DNA from: Inia geoffrensis
Taxonomy: Eukaryota; Chordata; Mammalia; Artiodactyla; Iniidae
Reading direction: 5' to 3'
Length of the DNA: 64,000 nt
Assembly (NCBI GenBank): GCA_036417435.1
Contig: CM070899.1
Span: 103,480,368 to 103,544,367, forward strand
Shown here: positions 35,763-48,032 of the stretch, piece by piece
Position numbering within the stretch: position 1 is the stretch's first letter
Layout of the letters: every line of letters starts with the position of its first letter
Notes under the pieces: model-generated
What the model was told of the DNA's origin: nothing
The model's input: only the letters and a program-made list of their open reading frames with translations
Databases searched by the model: none
Position numbers and translations under genes: made by a program

Positions 35763-37513
35763 TTAAATAATGCGTTCGGTGCTTGTGATGCAACCTGGAT
35801 TTGCCACATCTGCACCCACAGCTGGGTGAGACCTAAGGCTGGACACTTGGGGCTGAGAGGATTGATGAGGTTCGGTGAGCAAACGAGGATGCTCTGACAT
35901 AATACTGCATGCTAGCCACTCAAGGGGCCCCAACTCTCCAGCTTGAAGGGATTCTTCCTGCAGGTAAAACACGCATGGGAAACCGAGAGGACGCTCCACC
36001 GCGTGGTCGGGCAACGTTTCTAAAACGCACCTCAGTTTTCCTCCCCTCGTTCTCGGGTTCGCCATGCCAGACACCTTAGTAAAAACCTCCCCGCTGGGAG
36101 AGTCAGGGCCCTTGATCTCCTGTCGGGCAGAGTTTGCAATTTCTGCAGAGGATGCACAGGAATAGGGAGAACCAATGGGAGACTCGCTGGAGGTGCTTAG
36201 AGGGGCACATTCAACTCTCAGTTTCCCACCAGGAAGAAGAATTGTGCAAAGACTTGGCGTGCCGTGCTGGAACCAGCACAGTGGCTGAAGCCATCCCGCG
36301 CTTTGCGGCCAGCTCCCAAGAAAGCGAGTTGAAAAAAGGAGCTCAGGGGCACTGCATTTCACAAACCTGCAGACTTACAAAGGACAACTATCGTCCAAAA
36401 ATATGTTGAGGTAAGGCTGCGAAGAGGACTGGAAAGCGAGGCGCATTTGCAGGAAACACGTTTCGGGAGGTCGATTGGAATTGCATTTAAAGCACAGGAA
36501 AGGAGGCGGAACGTCGACAAAGATGCACTTGGCGAAAAAGGGCGTATGCTTTTGTTCCTGAATATATTCAGGAACAAAAGCATACGCCCTTTTTGGCCAA
36601 CCGAGCAAGCGTGAAAGGGAAATCCGCGCTACGACGAGGTCTCTCTTCCCACCGGTCAAAAGAGACATCTGAAAAATGTGTAAAAACCAGAAAGGCAGCA
36701 GAGGCCACGGAGATCGGGGAGCCTTGTTAGGCTGATGGGCGGGACGTAAATGGCCAAGAGCCACTCTGGAGAATTGAATGGTGCTTCCTGAAACAGCGAA
36801 AACACAAAGCTACAGAGCCTGGGGCACTTCCACCTATGGTCTTACAGCTTCGGGAAATTCAAAGGGAAAAGATCCAGCCTCCCCAAAGTTTGGGGCTGCT
36901 CTGTTTACAAGAATCCATACTAGGTTACCACGTAAATATCCCAGAAAGCGAAAAATGGATAAGGAAGCTGTGATACGTACGTACAATGCAATGTCACTCA
37001 GCAGTGCAATCAATGTCATCAGGTCCGACGCAGCATAATGAGTAGACTTAGGAACGATGATTCTAAGGGAGGTAAAGGGCACGGAGAAAGAAACTTATGA
37101 TATCATAAGATATCATTAACAGAGGTAAGGTAAACGTGGCTACGTATGAACATGATTAGAAAACAGAACAGAGTCTCACATTTGGAAAACTAACATATCC
37201 GTGCTTCAGGGGAATGCTGAGTTGGGGTGCTGCATACAACCAGAGATTGAAATTAGCACAGAGACCGTTCCATAAGCCAAATATGTCATAGACAGAACCT
37301 ACTCCTGGCTCAAACAAATGGACTCAGCACCCCGTATTCAACGCATAGGAATATACCTGATGAGTCAGAATCTGAAAACCCAGGTACCGGTATGTCTCCA
37401 CGAGAGACTCAAGCGTGTGTAGAGCGGCATAAACACAGCCGTGACAATCCGCTAAACCCCATTATAAAAATAAATTTCGCCAACGAAACACAAAGACGGT
37501 GAAAGAGAATTTC
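35763..37513 (+). repeat. Monomer 21 (1,751 bp)
   Basis: Left markers gcgttcggtgct near 35,772, gaggtgcttag near 36,191 and gacttggcg near 36,252 recur in the left half of monomer 24. The dyad at 36,529-36,600 has ttggcgaaaa. The right part is like monomer 7 (ccccaaagtttgggg, actcagcagtgc, tcattaac). Short GA tract. Confidence 0.97.
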
Positions 37514-39268
37514 TTAAATAATGCGTTCAGGGCTTGTGATGCAACCTGGATTTGCCACATCTGCACCCACAGCTGGGTGAGACCTAAGGCTGGACACTTG
37601 GGGCTGAGAGGATTGATGAGGTTCGGTGAGCAAACGAGGATGCTCTGACATAATACTGCATGCTAGCCACTCAAGGGGCCCCAACTCTCCAGCTTGAAGG
37701 GATTCTTCCTGCAGGTAAAACACGCATGGGAAACCGAGAGGACGCTCCATCGCGTGGTCGGGCAACGTTTCTAAAACGCACCTCAGTTTTCCTCCCCTCG
37801 TTCTCGGGTTCGCCATGCCAGACACCTTAGTAAAATCCTCCCCGCTGGGAGAGTCAGGGCCCTTGATCTCCTGTCGGGCAGAGTTTGCAATTTCGGCAGA
37901 GGATGCACAGGAATAGGGAGAACCAATGGGAGACTCGCTGGAGGTGTTTAGAGGGGCACATTCAACTCTCAGTTTCAAACCAGGAAGAAGAATTGTGCAA
38001 AGACTCGGCGTGCCGTGCTGGAACCAGCACAGTGGCTGAAGCCATCCCGCGCTTTGCGGCCAGCTCCCAAGAAAGCGAGTTGAAAAAAGGAGCTCAGGGG
38101 CACTGCATTTCACAAACCTGCAGACTTACAAAGGACAACTATCGTCCAAAAATATGTTGAGGTTAGGCTGCGAAGAGGACTGGAAAGCGAGGCGCATTTG
38201 CAGGAAACACGTTTCGGGAGGTCGATTGGAATTGCATTTAAAGCATAGGAAGGGAGGCGGAACGTCGTCAAAGATGCACTTGGCCAAAAAGGGCGTATGC
38301 TTTTGTTCCTGAATATATTCAGGAACAAAAGCATACGTCCTTTTTGGCCAACCGAGCAAGCGTGAAAGGGAAATCCGCGCTACGACGAGGTCTGTCTTCC
38401 CACCGGTCAAAAGAGACATCTGAAAAATGTGTAAAAACCAGAAAGGCAGCAGAGGCCACGGAGATCGGGGAGCCTTGTTAGGCTGATGGGCGGGACGTAA
38501 ATGGCCAAGAGCCACTCTGGAGAATTGAATGGTGCTTCCTGAAACAGCGAAAACACAAAGCTACAGAGCCTGGGGCACTTCCACCTATGGTCTTACAGCT
38601 TCGGGAAATTCAAAGGGAAAAGATCCAGCCTCCCCAAAGTTTGGGGCTGCTCTGTTTACAAGAATCCATACTAGGTTACCACGTAAATATCCCAGAAAGC
38701 GAAAAATGGATAAGGAAGCTGTGATACGTACGTACAATGGAATGTCACTCAGCAGTGCAATCAATGTCATCACGTCCGACGCAGCATAATGAGTAGACTT
38801 AGGAACGATGATTCTAAGGGAGGTAAAGGGCACGGAGAAAGAAACTTATGATATCATAAGATATCATTAACAGAGGTAAGGTAAACGTGGCTACGTATGA
38901 ACATGATTAGAAAACAGAACAGAGTCTCACATTTGGAAAACTAACATATCCGTGCTTCAGGGGAATGCTGAGTTGGGGTGATGCATACAACCAGAGATTG
39001 AAGTTAGCACAGAGACCGTTCCATAAGCCAAATATGTCATAGACAGAACCTACTCCTGGCTCAAACAAATGGACTCAGCACCCCGTATTCAACGCATAGG
39101 AATATACCTGATGAGTCAGAATCTGAAAACCCAGGTACCGGTATGTCTCCACGAGAGACTCAAGAGTGTGTAGAGCGGCATAAACACAGCCGTGACAATC
39201 CGCTAAACCCCATTATAAAAATAAATTTCGCCAACGAAACACAAAGACGGTGAAAGAGAGAGAATTTC
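37514..39268 (+). repeat. Monomer 22 (1,755 bp)
   Basis: In the CCATCGCG/gttagg/cgtcgtcaaag group. The right-half suite (aggaagggagg near 38,247, catacgtcc in the dyad at 38,280-38,351, ggtctgtctt near 38,390, catcacgtccgacg near 38,769, ggtgatgcatac near 38,977, ttgaagttagc near 38,998) recurs in monomer 24. Confidence 0.97.
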
Positions 39269-41022
39269 TTAAATAATGCGTTCAGGGCTTGTGATGCAAC
39301 CTGGATTTGCCACATCTGCACCCACAGCTGGGTGAGACCTAAGGCTGGACACTTGGGGCTGAGAGGATTGATGAGGTTCGGTGAGCAAACGAGGATGCTC
39401 TGACATAATACTGCATGCTAGCCACTCAAGGGGCCCCAACTCTCCAGCTTGAAGGGATTCTTCCTGCAGGTAAAACATGCATGGGAAACCGAGAGGACGC
39501 TCCACCGCGTGGTCGGGCAACGTTTCTAAAACGCACCTCAGTTTTCCTCCCCTCGTTCTCGGGTTCGCCATGCCAGACACCTTAGTGAAAACCTCCCCGC
39601 TGGGAGAGTCAGGGCCCTTGATCTCCAGTCGGGCAGAGTTTGCAATTTCTGCAGAGGATGCACAGGAATAGGGAGAACCAATGGGAGACTCGCTGGAGGT
39701 GTTTAGAGGGGCACATTCAACTCTCAGTTTCCCACCAGGAAGAAGAATTGTGCAAAGACTCGGCGTGCCGTGCTGGAACCAGCACAGTGGCTGAAGCCAT
39801 CCCGCGCTTTGCGGCCAGCTCCCAAGAAAGCGAGTTGAAAAAAGGAGCTCAGGGGCACGGCATTTCACAAACCTGCAGACTTATAAAGGACAACTATCGT
39901 CCAAAAATATGTTGAGGTAAGGCTGCGAAGAGGACCGGAAAGCTAGGCGCATTTGCAGGAAACATGTTTCGAGAGGTAGATTGGAATTGCATTTAAAGCA
40001 TAGGAAAGGAGGCAGAACGTCGACAAAGATGCACTTGGCCAAAAAGGGCGTATGCTTTTGTTCCTGAATATATTCAGGAGCAAAAGCATACGCCCTTTTT
40101 GGTCAACCGAGCAAGCGTGAAAGGGAAATCCGCGCTACGACGAAGTCTCTCTTCCCACCGGTCAAAAGAGACATCTGAAAAATATGTAAAAACCAGAAAG
40201 GCAGCAGAGGCCACGGAGATCGGGGAGCCTTGTTAGGCTGATGGGCGGGACGTAAATGGCCAAGAGCCACTCTGGAGAATTGAATGGTGCTTCCTGAAAC
40301 AGCGAAAACACAAAGCTTCAGAGCCTGGGGCACTTCCACCTAAGGTCTTACAGCTTCGGGAAATTCAAAGGGAAAAATCCAGCCTCGCCAACGTTTGGGG
40401 CTGCTCTGTTTATCAGAATCCATACTAGGTTACCACGTAAATATCCCAGAAAGCGAAAAATGGATAAGGAAGCTGTGATACGTACGTACAATGGAATGTC
40501 ACTCAGGAGTGCAATCAATGTCATCAGGCCCATCGCAGCATCATGAGTAGACTTAGGAACGATGATTCTAAGGGAGGTAAAGGGCACGGAGAAAGAAACT
40601 TATGATATCATAAGATATCACTAACAGAGGTAAGGTAAACGTGGCTACGTATGAACATGATTAGAAAACAGAACAGAGTCTCACATTTGGAAAACTAACA
40701 TATCCGTGCTTCAGGGGAACGCTGAGTTGGGGTGCTGCATACAACCAGAGATTGAAATTAGCACAGAGACCATTCCATAAGCCAAATATGTCATAGACAG
40801 AACCTACTCCTGGCTCAAAGAAATGGACTCAACACCCTGTATTCAACGCATAGGAATATACCTGATGAGTCAGAATCTGAAAACCCAGGTACCGGTATGT
40901 CTCCACGAGAGACTCATGCGTGTGTAGAGCGGCATAAACACAGCCGTGACAATCCGCTAAACCCCATTATAAAAATAAATTTCGCCAACGAAACACAAAG
41001 ACGGTGAAAGAGAGAGAATTTC
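39269..41022 (+). repeat. Monomer 23 (1,754 bp), twin of monomer 20
   Basis: Repeats the monomer 20 suite, including its 1-base deletion (near 40,375) and its dyad changes (40,035-40,106), at exactly 5,260 bp. It differs at a few sites, for example cacggcatttc near 39,857, and cacattcaac where monomer 20 has cacatttaac. Confidence 0.97.
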
Positions 41023-42750
41023 TTAAATAATGCGTTCGGTGCTTGTGATGCAACCTGGATTTGCCACATCTGCACCCACAGCTGGGTGAGACCTAAGGCT
41101 GGACACTTGGGGCTGAGAGGATTGATGAGGTTCGGTGAGCAAACGAGGATGCTCTGACATAATACTGCATGCTAGCCACTCAAGGGGCCCCAACTCTCCA
41201 GCTTGAAGGGATTCTTCCTGCAGGTAAAACACGCATGGGAAACCGAGAGGACGCTCCACCGCGTGGTCGGGCAACGTTTCTAAAACGCACCTCAGTTTTC
41301 CTCCCCTCGTTCTCGGGTTCGCCATGCCAGACACCTTAGTAAAAACCTCCCCGCTGGGAGAGTCAGGGCCCTTGATCTCCTGTCGGGCAGAGTTTGCAAT
41401 TTCTGCAGAGGATGCACAGGAATAGGGAGAACCAATGGGAGACTCGCTGGAGGTGCTTAGAGGGGCACATTCAACTCTCAGTTTCCCACCAGGAAGAAGA
41501 ATTGTGCAAAGACTTGGCGTGCCGTGCTGGAACCAGCACAGTGGCTGAAGCCATCCCGCGCTTTGCGGCCAGCTCCCAAGAAAGCGAGTTGAAAAAAGGA
41601 GCTCAGGGGCACTGCATTTCACAAACCTGCAGACTTACAAAGGACAACTATCGTCCAAAAATATGTTGAGGTTAGGCTGCGAAGAGGACTGGAAAGCGAG
41701 GCGCATTTGCAGGAAACACGTTTCGGGAGGTCGATTGGAATTGCATTTAAAGCATAGGAAGGGAGGCGGAACGTCGTCAAAGATGCACTTGGCCAAAAAG
41801 GGCGTATGCTTTTGTTCCTGAATATATTCAGGAACAAAAGCATACGTCCTTTTTGGCCAACCGAGCAAGCGTGAAAGGGAAATCCGCGCTACGACGAGGT
41901 CTGTCTTCCCACCGGTCAAAAGAGACATCTGAAAAATGTGTAAAAACCAGAAAGGCAGCAGAGGCCACGGAGATCGGGGAGCCTTGTTAGGCTGATGGGC
42001 GGGACGTAAATGGCCAAGAGCCACTCTGGAGAATTGAATGGTGCTTCCTGAAACAGCGAAAACACAAAGCTACAGAGCCTGGGGCACTTCCACCTATGGT
42101 CTTACAGCTTCGGGAAATTCAAAGGGAAAAGATCCAGCCTCCCCAAAGTTTGGGGCTGCTCTGTTTACAAGAATCCATACTAGGTTACCACGTAAATATC
42201 CCAGAAAGCGAAAAATGGATAAGGAAGCTGTGATACGTACGTACAATGGAATGTCACTCAGCAGTGCAATCAATGTCATCACGTCCGACGCAGCATAATG
42301 AGTAGACTTAGGAACGATGATTCTAAGGGAGGTAAAGGGCACGGAGAAAGAAACTTATGATATCATAAGATATCATTAACAGAGGTAAGGTAAACGTGGC
42401 TACGTATGAACATGATTAGAAAACAGAACAGAGTCTCACATTTGGAAAACTAACATATCCGTGCTTCAGGGGAATGCTGAGTTGGGGTGATGCATACAAC
42501 CAGAGATTGAAGTTAGCACAGAGACCGTTCCATAAGCCAAATATGTCATAGACAGAACCTACTCCTGGCTCAAACAAATGGACTCAGCACCCCGTATTCA
42601 ACGCATAGGAATATACCTGATGAGTCAGAATCTGAAAACCCAGGTACCGGTATGTCTCCACGAGAGACTCAAGAGTGTGTAGAGCGGCATAAACACAGCC
42701 GTGACAATCCGCTAAACCCCATTATAAAAATAAATTTCGCCAACGAAACA
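39269..42750 (+). repeat. Block copy of 34,009-39,240 with a fused unit
   Basis: 39,269 to about 41,665 matches 34,009-36,405 (offset 5,260). About 41,670-42,750 matches 38,160-39,240 (offset 3,509). The difference is again one unit. This fits a triplication of the order 20-21-22 followed by loss of one unit within the second copy. Confidence 0.9.
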
Positions 42751-42773
42751 CAAAGACGGTGAAAGAGAATTTC
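41023..42773 (+). repeat. Monomer 24 (1,751 bp), chimera of 21 and 22
   Basis: Left of about 41,670 it carries the private changes of monomer 21 (gcgttcggtgct, gaggtgcttag, gacttggcg). From gaggttagg at about 41,668 it carries those of monomer 22 (aggaagggagg, catacgtcc, catcacgtccgacg, ggtgatgcatac) at 3,509 bp. The dyad at 41,789-41,860 is of the monomer 22 type. Short GA tract. Confidence 0.97.
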
Positions 42774-44522
42774 TTAAATAATGCGTTCAGGGCTTGTGAT
42801 GCAACCTGGATTTGCCACATCTGCACCCACAGCTGGGTGAGACCTAAGGCTGGACACTTGGGGCTGAGAGGATTGATGAGGTTCGGTGAGCAAACGAGGA
42901 TGCTCTGACATAATACTGCATGCTAGCCACTCAAGGGGCCCCAACTCTCCAGCTTGAAGGGATTCTTCCTGCAGGTAAAACACGCATGGGAAACCGAGAG
43001 GACGCTCCATCGCGTGGTCGGGCAACGTTTCTGAAACGCACCTCAGTTTTCCTGCCCTCGTTCTCGGGTTCGCCATGCCAGACACCTTAGTAAAAACCTC
43101 CCCGCTGGGAGAGTCAGGGCCCTTGATCTCCTGTCGGGCAGAGTTTGCAATTTCTTCAGAGGATGCACAGGAATAGGGAGAACCAATGGGAGACTCGCTG
43201 GAGGTGTTTAGAGGGGCACATTCAACTCTCAGCTTCCCACCAGGAAGAAGAATTGTGCAAAGACTCGGCGTGCCGTGCTGGAACCAGCACAGTGGCTGAA
43301 GCCATCCCGCGCTTTGCGGCCAGCTCCCAAGAAAGCGAGTTGAAAAAAGGAGCTCAGGGGCACTGCATTTCACAAACCTGCAGACTTACAAAGGACAACT
43401 ATCGTCCAAAAATATGTTGAGGTAAGGCTGAGAAGAGGAATGGAAAGCGAGGCGCATTTGCAGGAAACACGTTTCGGGAGGTCGATTGGAATTGCATTTA
43501 AAGCATAGGAAAGGAGGCGGAACGTCGACAAAGATGCACTTGGCCAAAAAGGGCGTATGCTTTTGTTCCTATTCAGGAACAAAAGCATACGCCCTTTTTG
43601 GCCAACCGAGCAAGCGTGAAAGGGAAATCCGCGCTACGACGAGGTCTCTCTTCCCATCGGTCAAAAGAGACATCTGAAAAATGTGTAAAAAACAGAAAGG
43701 CAGCAGAGGCCACGGAGATCGGGGAGCCTTGTTAGGCTGATGGGCGGGACGTAAATGGCCAAGAGCCACTCTGGAGAATTGAATGGTGCTTCCTGAAACA
43801 GCGAAAACACAAAGCTACAGAGCCTGGGGCACTTCCACCTATGGTCTTACAGCTTCGGGAAATTCAAAGGGAAAAGATCCAGCCTCGCCAACGTTTGGGG
43901 CTGCTCTGTTTACCAGAATCCATACTAGGTTACCACGTAAATATCCCAGAAAGCGAAAAATGGATAAGGAAGCTGTGATACGTACGTACAATGGAATGTC
44001 ACTCAAGAGTGCAATCAATGTCATCAGGCCCGTCGCGGCAGAATGAGTAGACTTAGGAACGTTGATTCTAAGGGAGGTAAAGGGCACGGAGAAAGAAACT
44101 TATGATATCATAAGATATCACTAACAGAGGTAAGGTAAACGTGGCTACGTATGAACATGATTAGAAAACAGAACAGAGTCTCACATTTGGAAAACTAACA
44201 TATCTGTGCTTCAAGGGAATGCTGAGTTGGGGTGCTGCATACAACCAGAGATTGAAATTAGCACAGAGACCGTTCCATAAGCCAAATATGTCATAGACAG
44301 AACCTACTCCTGGCTCAAAGAAATGGACTCAGCACCCCGTATTCAACGGATAGGAATATACCTGATGAGTCAGAATCTGAAAACCCAGGTACCGGTATGT
44401 CTCCACGAGAGGCTCAAGCGTGTGTAGAGCGGCATAAACACAGCCGTGACAATCCGCTAAACCCCATTATAAAAATAAATTTCGCCAACGAAACACAAAG
44501 ACGGTGAAAGAGAGAGAATTTC
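42774..44522 (+). repeat. Monomer 25 (1,749 bp)
   Basis: Six bases are missing from the dyad centre (element 43,540-43,605, 66 bp). Markers are ttctgaaacg near 43,030, cctgccctcg near 43,052, tttcttcagagg near 43,152, and ggctgagaagaggaatgg near 43,426, shared with monomer 13. It also has caacggatagg near 44,345 as in monomer 13. Confidence 0.97.
43540..43605. repeat. Palindrome with 6-bp centre deletion
   Basis: The centre reads gttcctattcaggaac. Six bases are lost asymmetrically, so intact outer arms now flank a 4-nt loop (attc). This is an independent event from the deletion at 15,492-15,554, because the size and endpoints differ. Confidence 0.95.
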
Positions 44523-46277
44523 TTAAATAATGCGTTCAGGGCTTGTGATGCAACCTGGATTTGCCACATCTGCACCCACAGCTGGGTGAGACCTAAGGCT
44601 GGACACTTGGGGCTGAGAGGATTCATGAGGTTCGGTGAGCAAAGGAGGATGCTCTGACATAATACTGCATGCTAGCCACTCAAGGGGCCCCAACTCTCCA
44701 GCTTGAAGGCATTCTTCCTGCAGGTAAAACACGCATGGGAAACCGAGAGGACGCTCCACCGCGTGGTCGGGCAACGTTTCTAAAACGCACCTCAGTTTTC
44801 CTCCCCTCGTTCTCGGGTTCGCCATGCCAGACACCTTAGTAAAAACCTCCCCGCTGGGAGAGTCAGGGCCCCTGATCTCCTGTCGGGCAAAGTTTGCAAT
44901 TTCTGCAGAGGATGCACAGGAATAGGGAGAACCAATGAGAGACTCGCTGAAGGTGTTTAGAGGGGCACATTCAACTCTCAGTTTCCCACCAGGAAGAAGA
45001 ATTGTGCAAAGACTCGGCGTGCCGTGCTGGAACCAGCACAGTGGCTGAAGCCATCCCGCGCTTTGCCGTCAGCTCCCAAGAAAGTGAGTTGAAAAAAGGA
45101 GCTCAGGGGCACTGCATTTCACAAACCTGCAGACTTATAAAGGACAACTATCGTCCAAAAATTTGTTGAGGTAAGGCTCCGAAGAGGACTGGAAAGCGAG
45201 GCGCATTTGCAGGAAACACGTTTCGGGAGGTCGATTGGAATTGCATTTAAAGCATAGGAAAGGAGGCGGAACGTCGACAAAGATGCACTTGGCCAAAAAG
45301 GGCGTATGCTTTTGTTCCTGAATATATTCAGGAACAAAAGCATACGCCCTCTTTGGCCAACCGAGCAAGCGTGAAAGGGAAATCCGCGCTACGACGAGGT
45401 CTCTCTTCCCACCCGTGAAAAGAGACACCTGAAAAATGTGTAAAAACCAGAAAGGCAGCAGAGGCCACGCAGATCGGGGAGCCTTGTTAGGCTGATGGGC
45501 GTGACGTAAATGGCCAAGAGCCACTCTGGAGAATTGAATGGTGCTTCCTGAAACAGCGAAAACATAAAGCTACAGAGCCTGGGGCACTTCCACCTATGGT
45601 CTTATAGCTTCGGGAAATTCAAGGGGAAAAGATATAGCCTCGCCAACGTTTGGGGCTGCTCTGTTTACCAGAATCCATACTTGGTTACGACGTAAATATC
45701 CCAGAAAGCGAAAAATGGATAAGGAAGCTGTGATACGTACGTACAATGGAATGTCACTCAGGAGTGCAATCAATGTCATCAGGTCCGTCGCAGCATAATG
45801 AGTAGACTTAGGAACGATGATTCTAAGGGAGGTAAAGGGCACGGAGAAAGAAACTTATGATATCATAAGATATCACTAACAGAGGTAAGGTAAACGTGGC
45901 TACGTATGAACATGATTAGAAAACAGAACAGAGTCTCACATTTGGAAAACTAACATATCTGTGCTTCAAGGGAATGCTGAGTTGGGGTGCTGCATACACC
46001 CAGAGATTGAAATTAGCACAGAGACCGTTCCATAAGCCAAATATGTCATAGACAGAACCTAATCCAGGCTCAGAGAAATGGACTCAGCACCCCGTATTCA
46101 ACGCATAGGAATATACCTGATAAGTCAGAATCTGAAAACCCAGGTACCGCTATGTCTCCACGAGAGACTCAAGCGTGTGTACAGCGGCATAAACACAGCC
46201 GTGACAATCCGCTAAACCCCATTATAAAAATAAATTTCGCCAACGAAACACAAAGACGGTGAAAGAGAGAGTATTTG
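44523..46277 (+). repeat. Monomer 26 (1,755 bp)
   Basis: Matches monomer 16 at 17,533 bp (gagcaaaggagg, gaaggcattc, aatgagagac, gccgtcag, gtgaaaagagacacc, aaacataaag). The dyad at 45,289-45,360 has a right-arm mismatch (ccctctttgg). Private changes include attcatgagg near 44,621 and acttggttacgacg near 45,679. Confidence 0.97.
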
Positions 46278-48032
46278 TTAAATAATGCGTTCAGGGCTTG
46301 TGATGCAACCTGGATTTGCCACATCTGCACCCACAGCTGGGTGAGACCTAAGGCTGGACACTTGGGGCTGAGAGGATTGATGAGGTTCGGTGAGCAAACG
46401 AGGATGCTCTGACATAATACTGCATGCTAGCCACTCAAGGGGCCCCAACTCTCCAGCTTGAAGGGATTCTTCCTGCAGGTAAAACACGCATGGGAAACCG
46501 AGAGGACGCTCCACCGCGTGGTCGGGCAACGTTTCTAAAACGCACCTCAGTTTTCCTCCCCTCGTTCTCGGGTTCGCCATGCCAGACACCTTAGTAAAAA
46601 CCTCCCCGCTGGGAGAGTCAGGGCCCCTGATCTCCTGTCGGGCAGAGTTTGCAATTTCTGCAGAGGATGCACAGGAATAAGGAGAACCAATGGGAGACTC
46701 GCTGGAGGTGTTTAGAGGGGCACATTCAACTCTCAGTTTCCCTGCAGAAAGAAGAATTGTGCAAAGACTCGGCGTGCCGTTCTGGAACCAGCACAGTGGC
46801 TGAAGCCATCCCGCGCTTTGCGGCCAGCTCCCAAGAAAGCGAGTTGAAAAAAGGAGCTCAGGGGCACTACATTTCACAAACCTGCAGACTTATAAAGGAC
46901 AACTATCGTCCAAAAATTTGTTGAGGTAAGGCTGCGAAGAGGACTGGAAAGCGAGGCGCATTTGCAGGAAACACGTTTCGGGAGGTCGATTGGAATTGCA
47001 TTTAAAGCATAGGAAAGGAGGCGGAACGTCGACAAAGATGCACTTGGCCAAAAAGGGCGTATGCTTTTGTTCCTGAATATATTCAGGAACAAAAGCATAC
47101 GCCCTTTTTGGCCAACCGAGCAAGCGTGAAAGGGAAATCCGCGCTACGACGAGGTCTCTCTTCCCACCGGTGAAAAGAGACACCTGAAAAATGTGTAAAA
47201 ACCAGAAAGGCAGCAGAGGCCACGCAGATCGGGGAGCCTTGTTAGGCTGATGGGCGGGACGTAAATGGCCAAGAGCCACTCTGGAGAATTGAATGGTGCT
47301 TCCTGAAACAGCGAAAACATAAAGCTACAGAGCCTGGGGCACTTCCACCTATGGTCTTACAGCTTCGGGAAATTCAAAGGGAAAAGATATAGCCTCGCCA
47401 ACGTTTGGGGCTGCTCTGTTTACCAGAATCCATACTAGGTTACGACGTAAATATCCCAGAAAGCGAAAAATGGATAAGGAAGCTGTGATACGTACGTACA
47501 ATGGAATGTCACTCAGGAGTGCAATCAATGTCATCAGGTCCGTCGCAGCATAATGAGTAGACTTAGGAACGATGATTCTAAGGGAGGTAAAGGGCACGGA
47601 GAAAGAAACTTATGAGATCATAAGATATCACTAACAGAGGTAAGGTAAACGTGGCTACGTATGAACATGATTAGAAAACAGAACAGAGTCTCACATTTGG
47701 AAAACTAACATATCTGTGCTTCAAGGGAATGCTGAGTTGGGGTGCTGCATACACCCAGAGATTGAAATTAGCACAGAGACCGTTCCATAAGCCAAATATG
47801 TCATAGACAGAACCTAATCCAGGCTCAGAGAAATGGACTCAGCACCCCGTATTCAACGCATAGGAATATACCTGATAAGTCAGAATCTGAAAACCCAGGT
47901 ACCGCTATGTCTCCACGAGAGACTCAAGCGTGTGTAGAGCGGCATAAACACAGCCGTGACAATCCGCTAAACCCCATTATAAAAATAAATTTCGCCAACG
48001 AAACACAAAGACGGTGAAAGAGAGAGAATTTC
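46278..48032 (+). repeat. Monomer 27 (1,755 bp)
   Basis: The anchor is preceded by tttgttaaataatg. The left half matches monomer 17 and the right part matches monomer 12 (gatatagcc, ttacgacg, ctaatccaggctcag). The dyad at 47,044-47,115 is perfect. The smaller 16-bp dyad is broken (cttatgagatcataag near 47,610). Confidence 0.97.
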
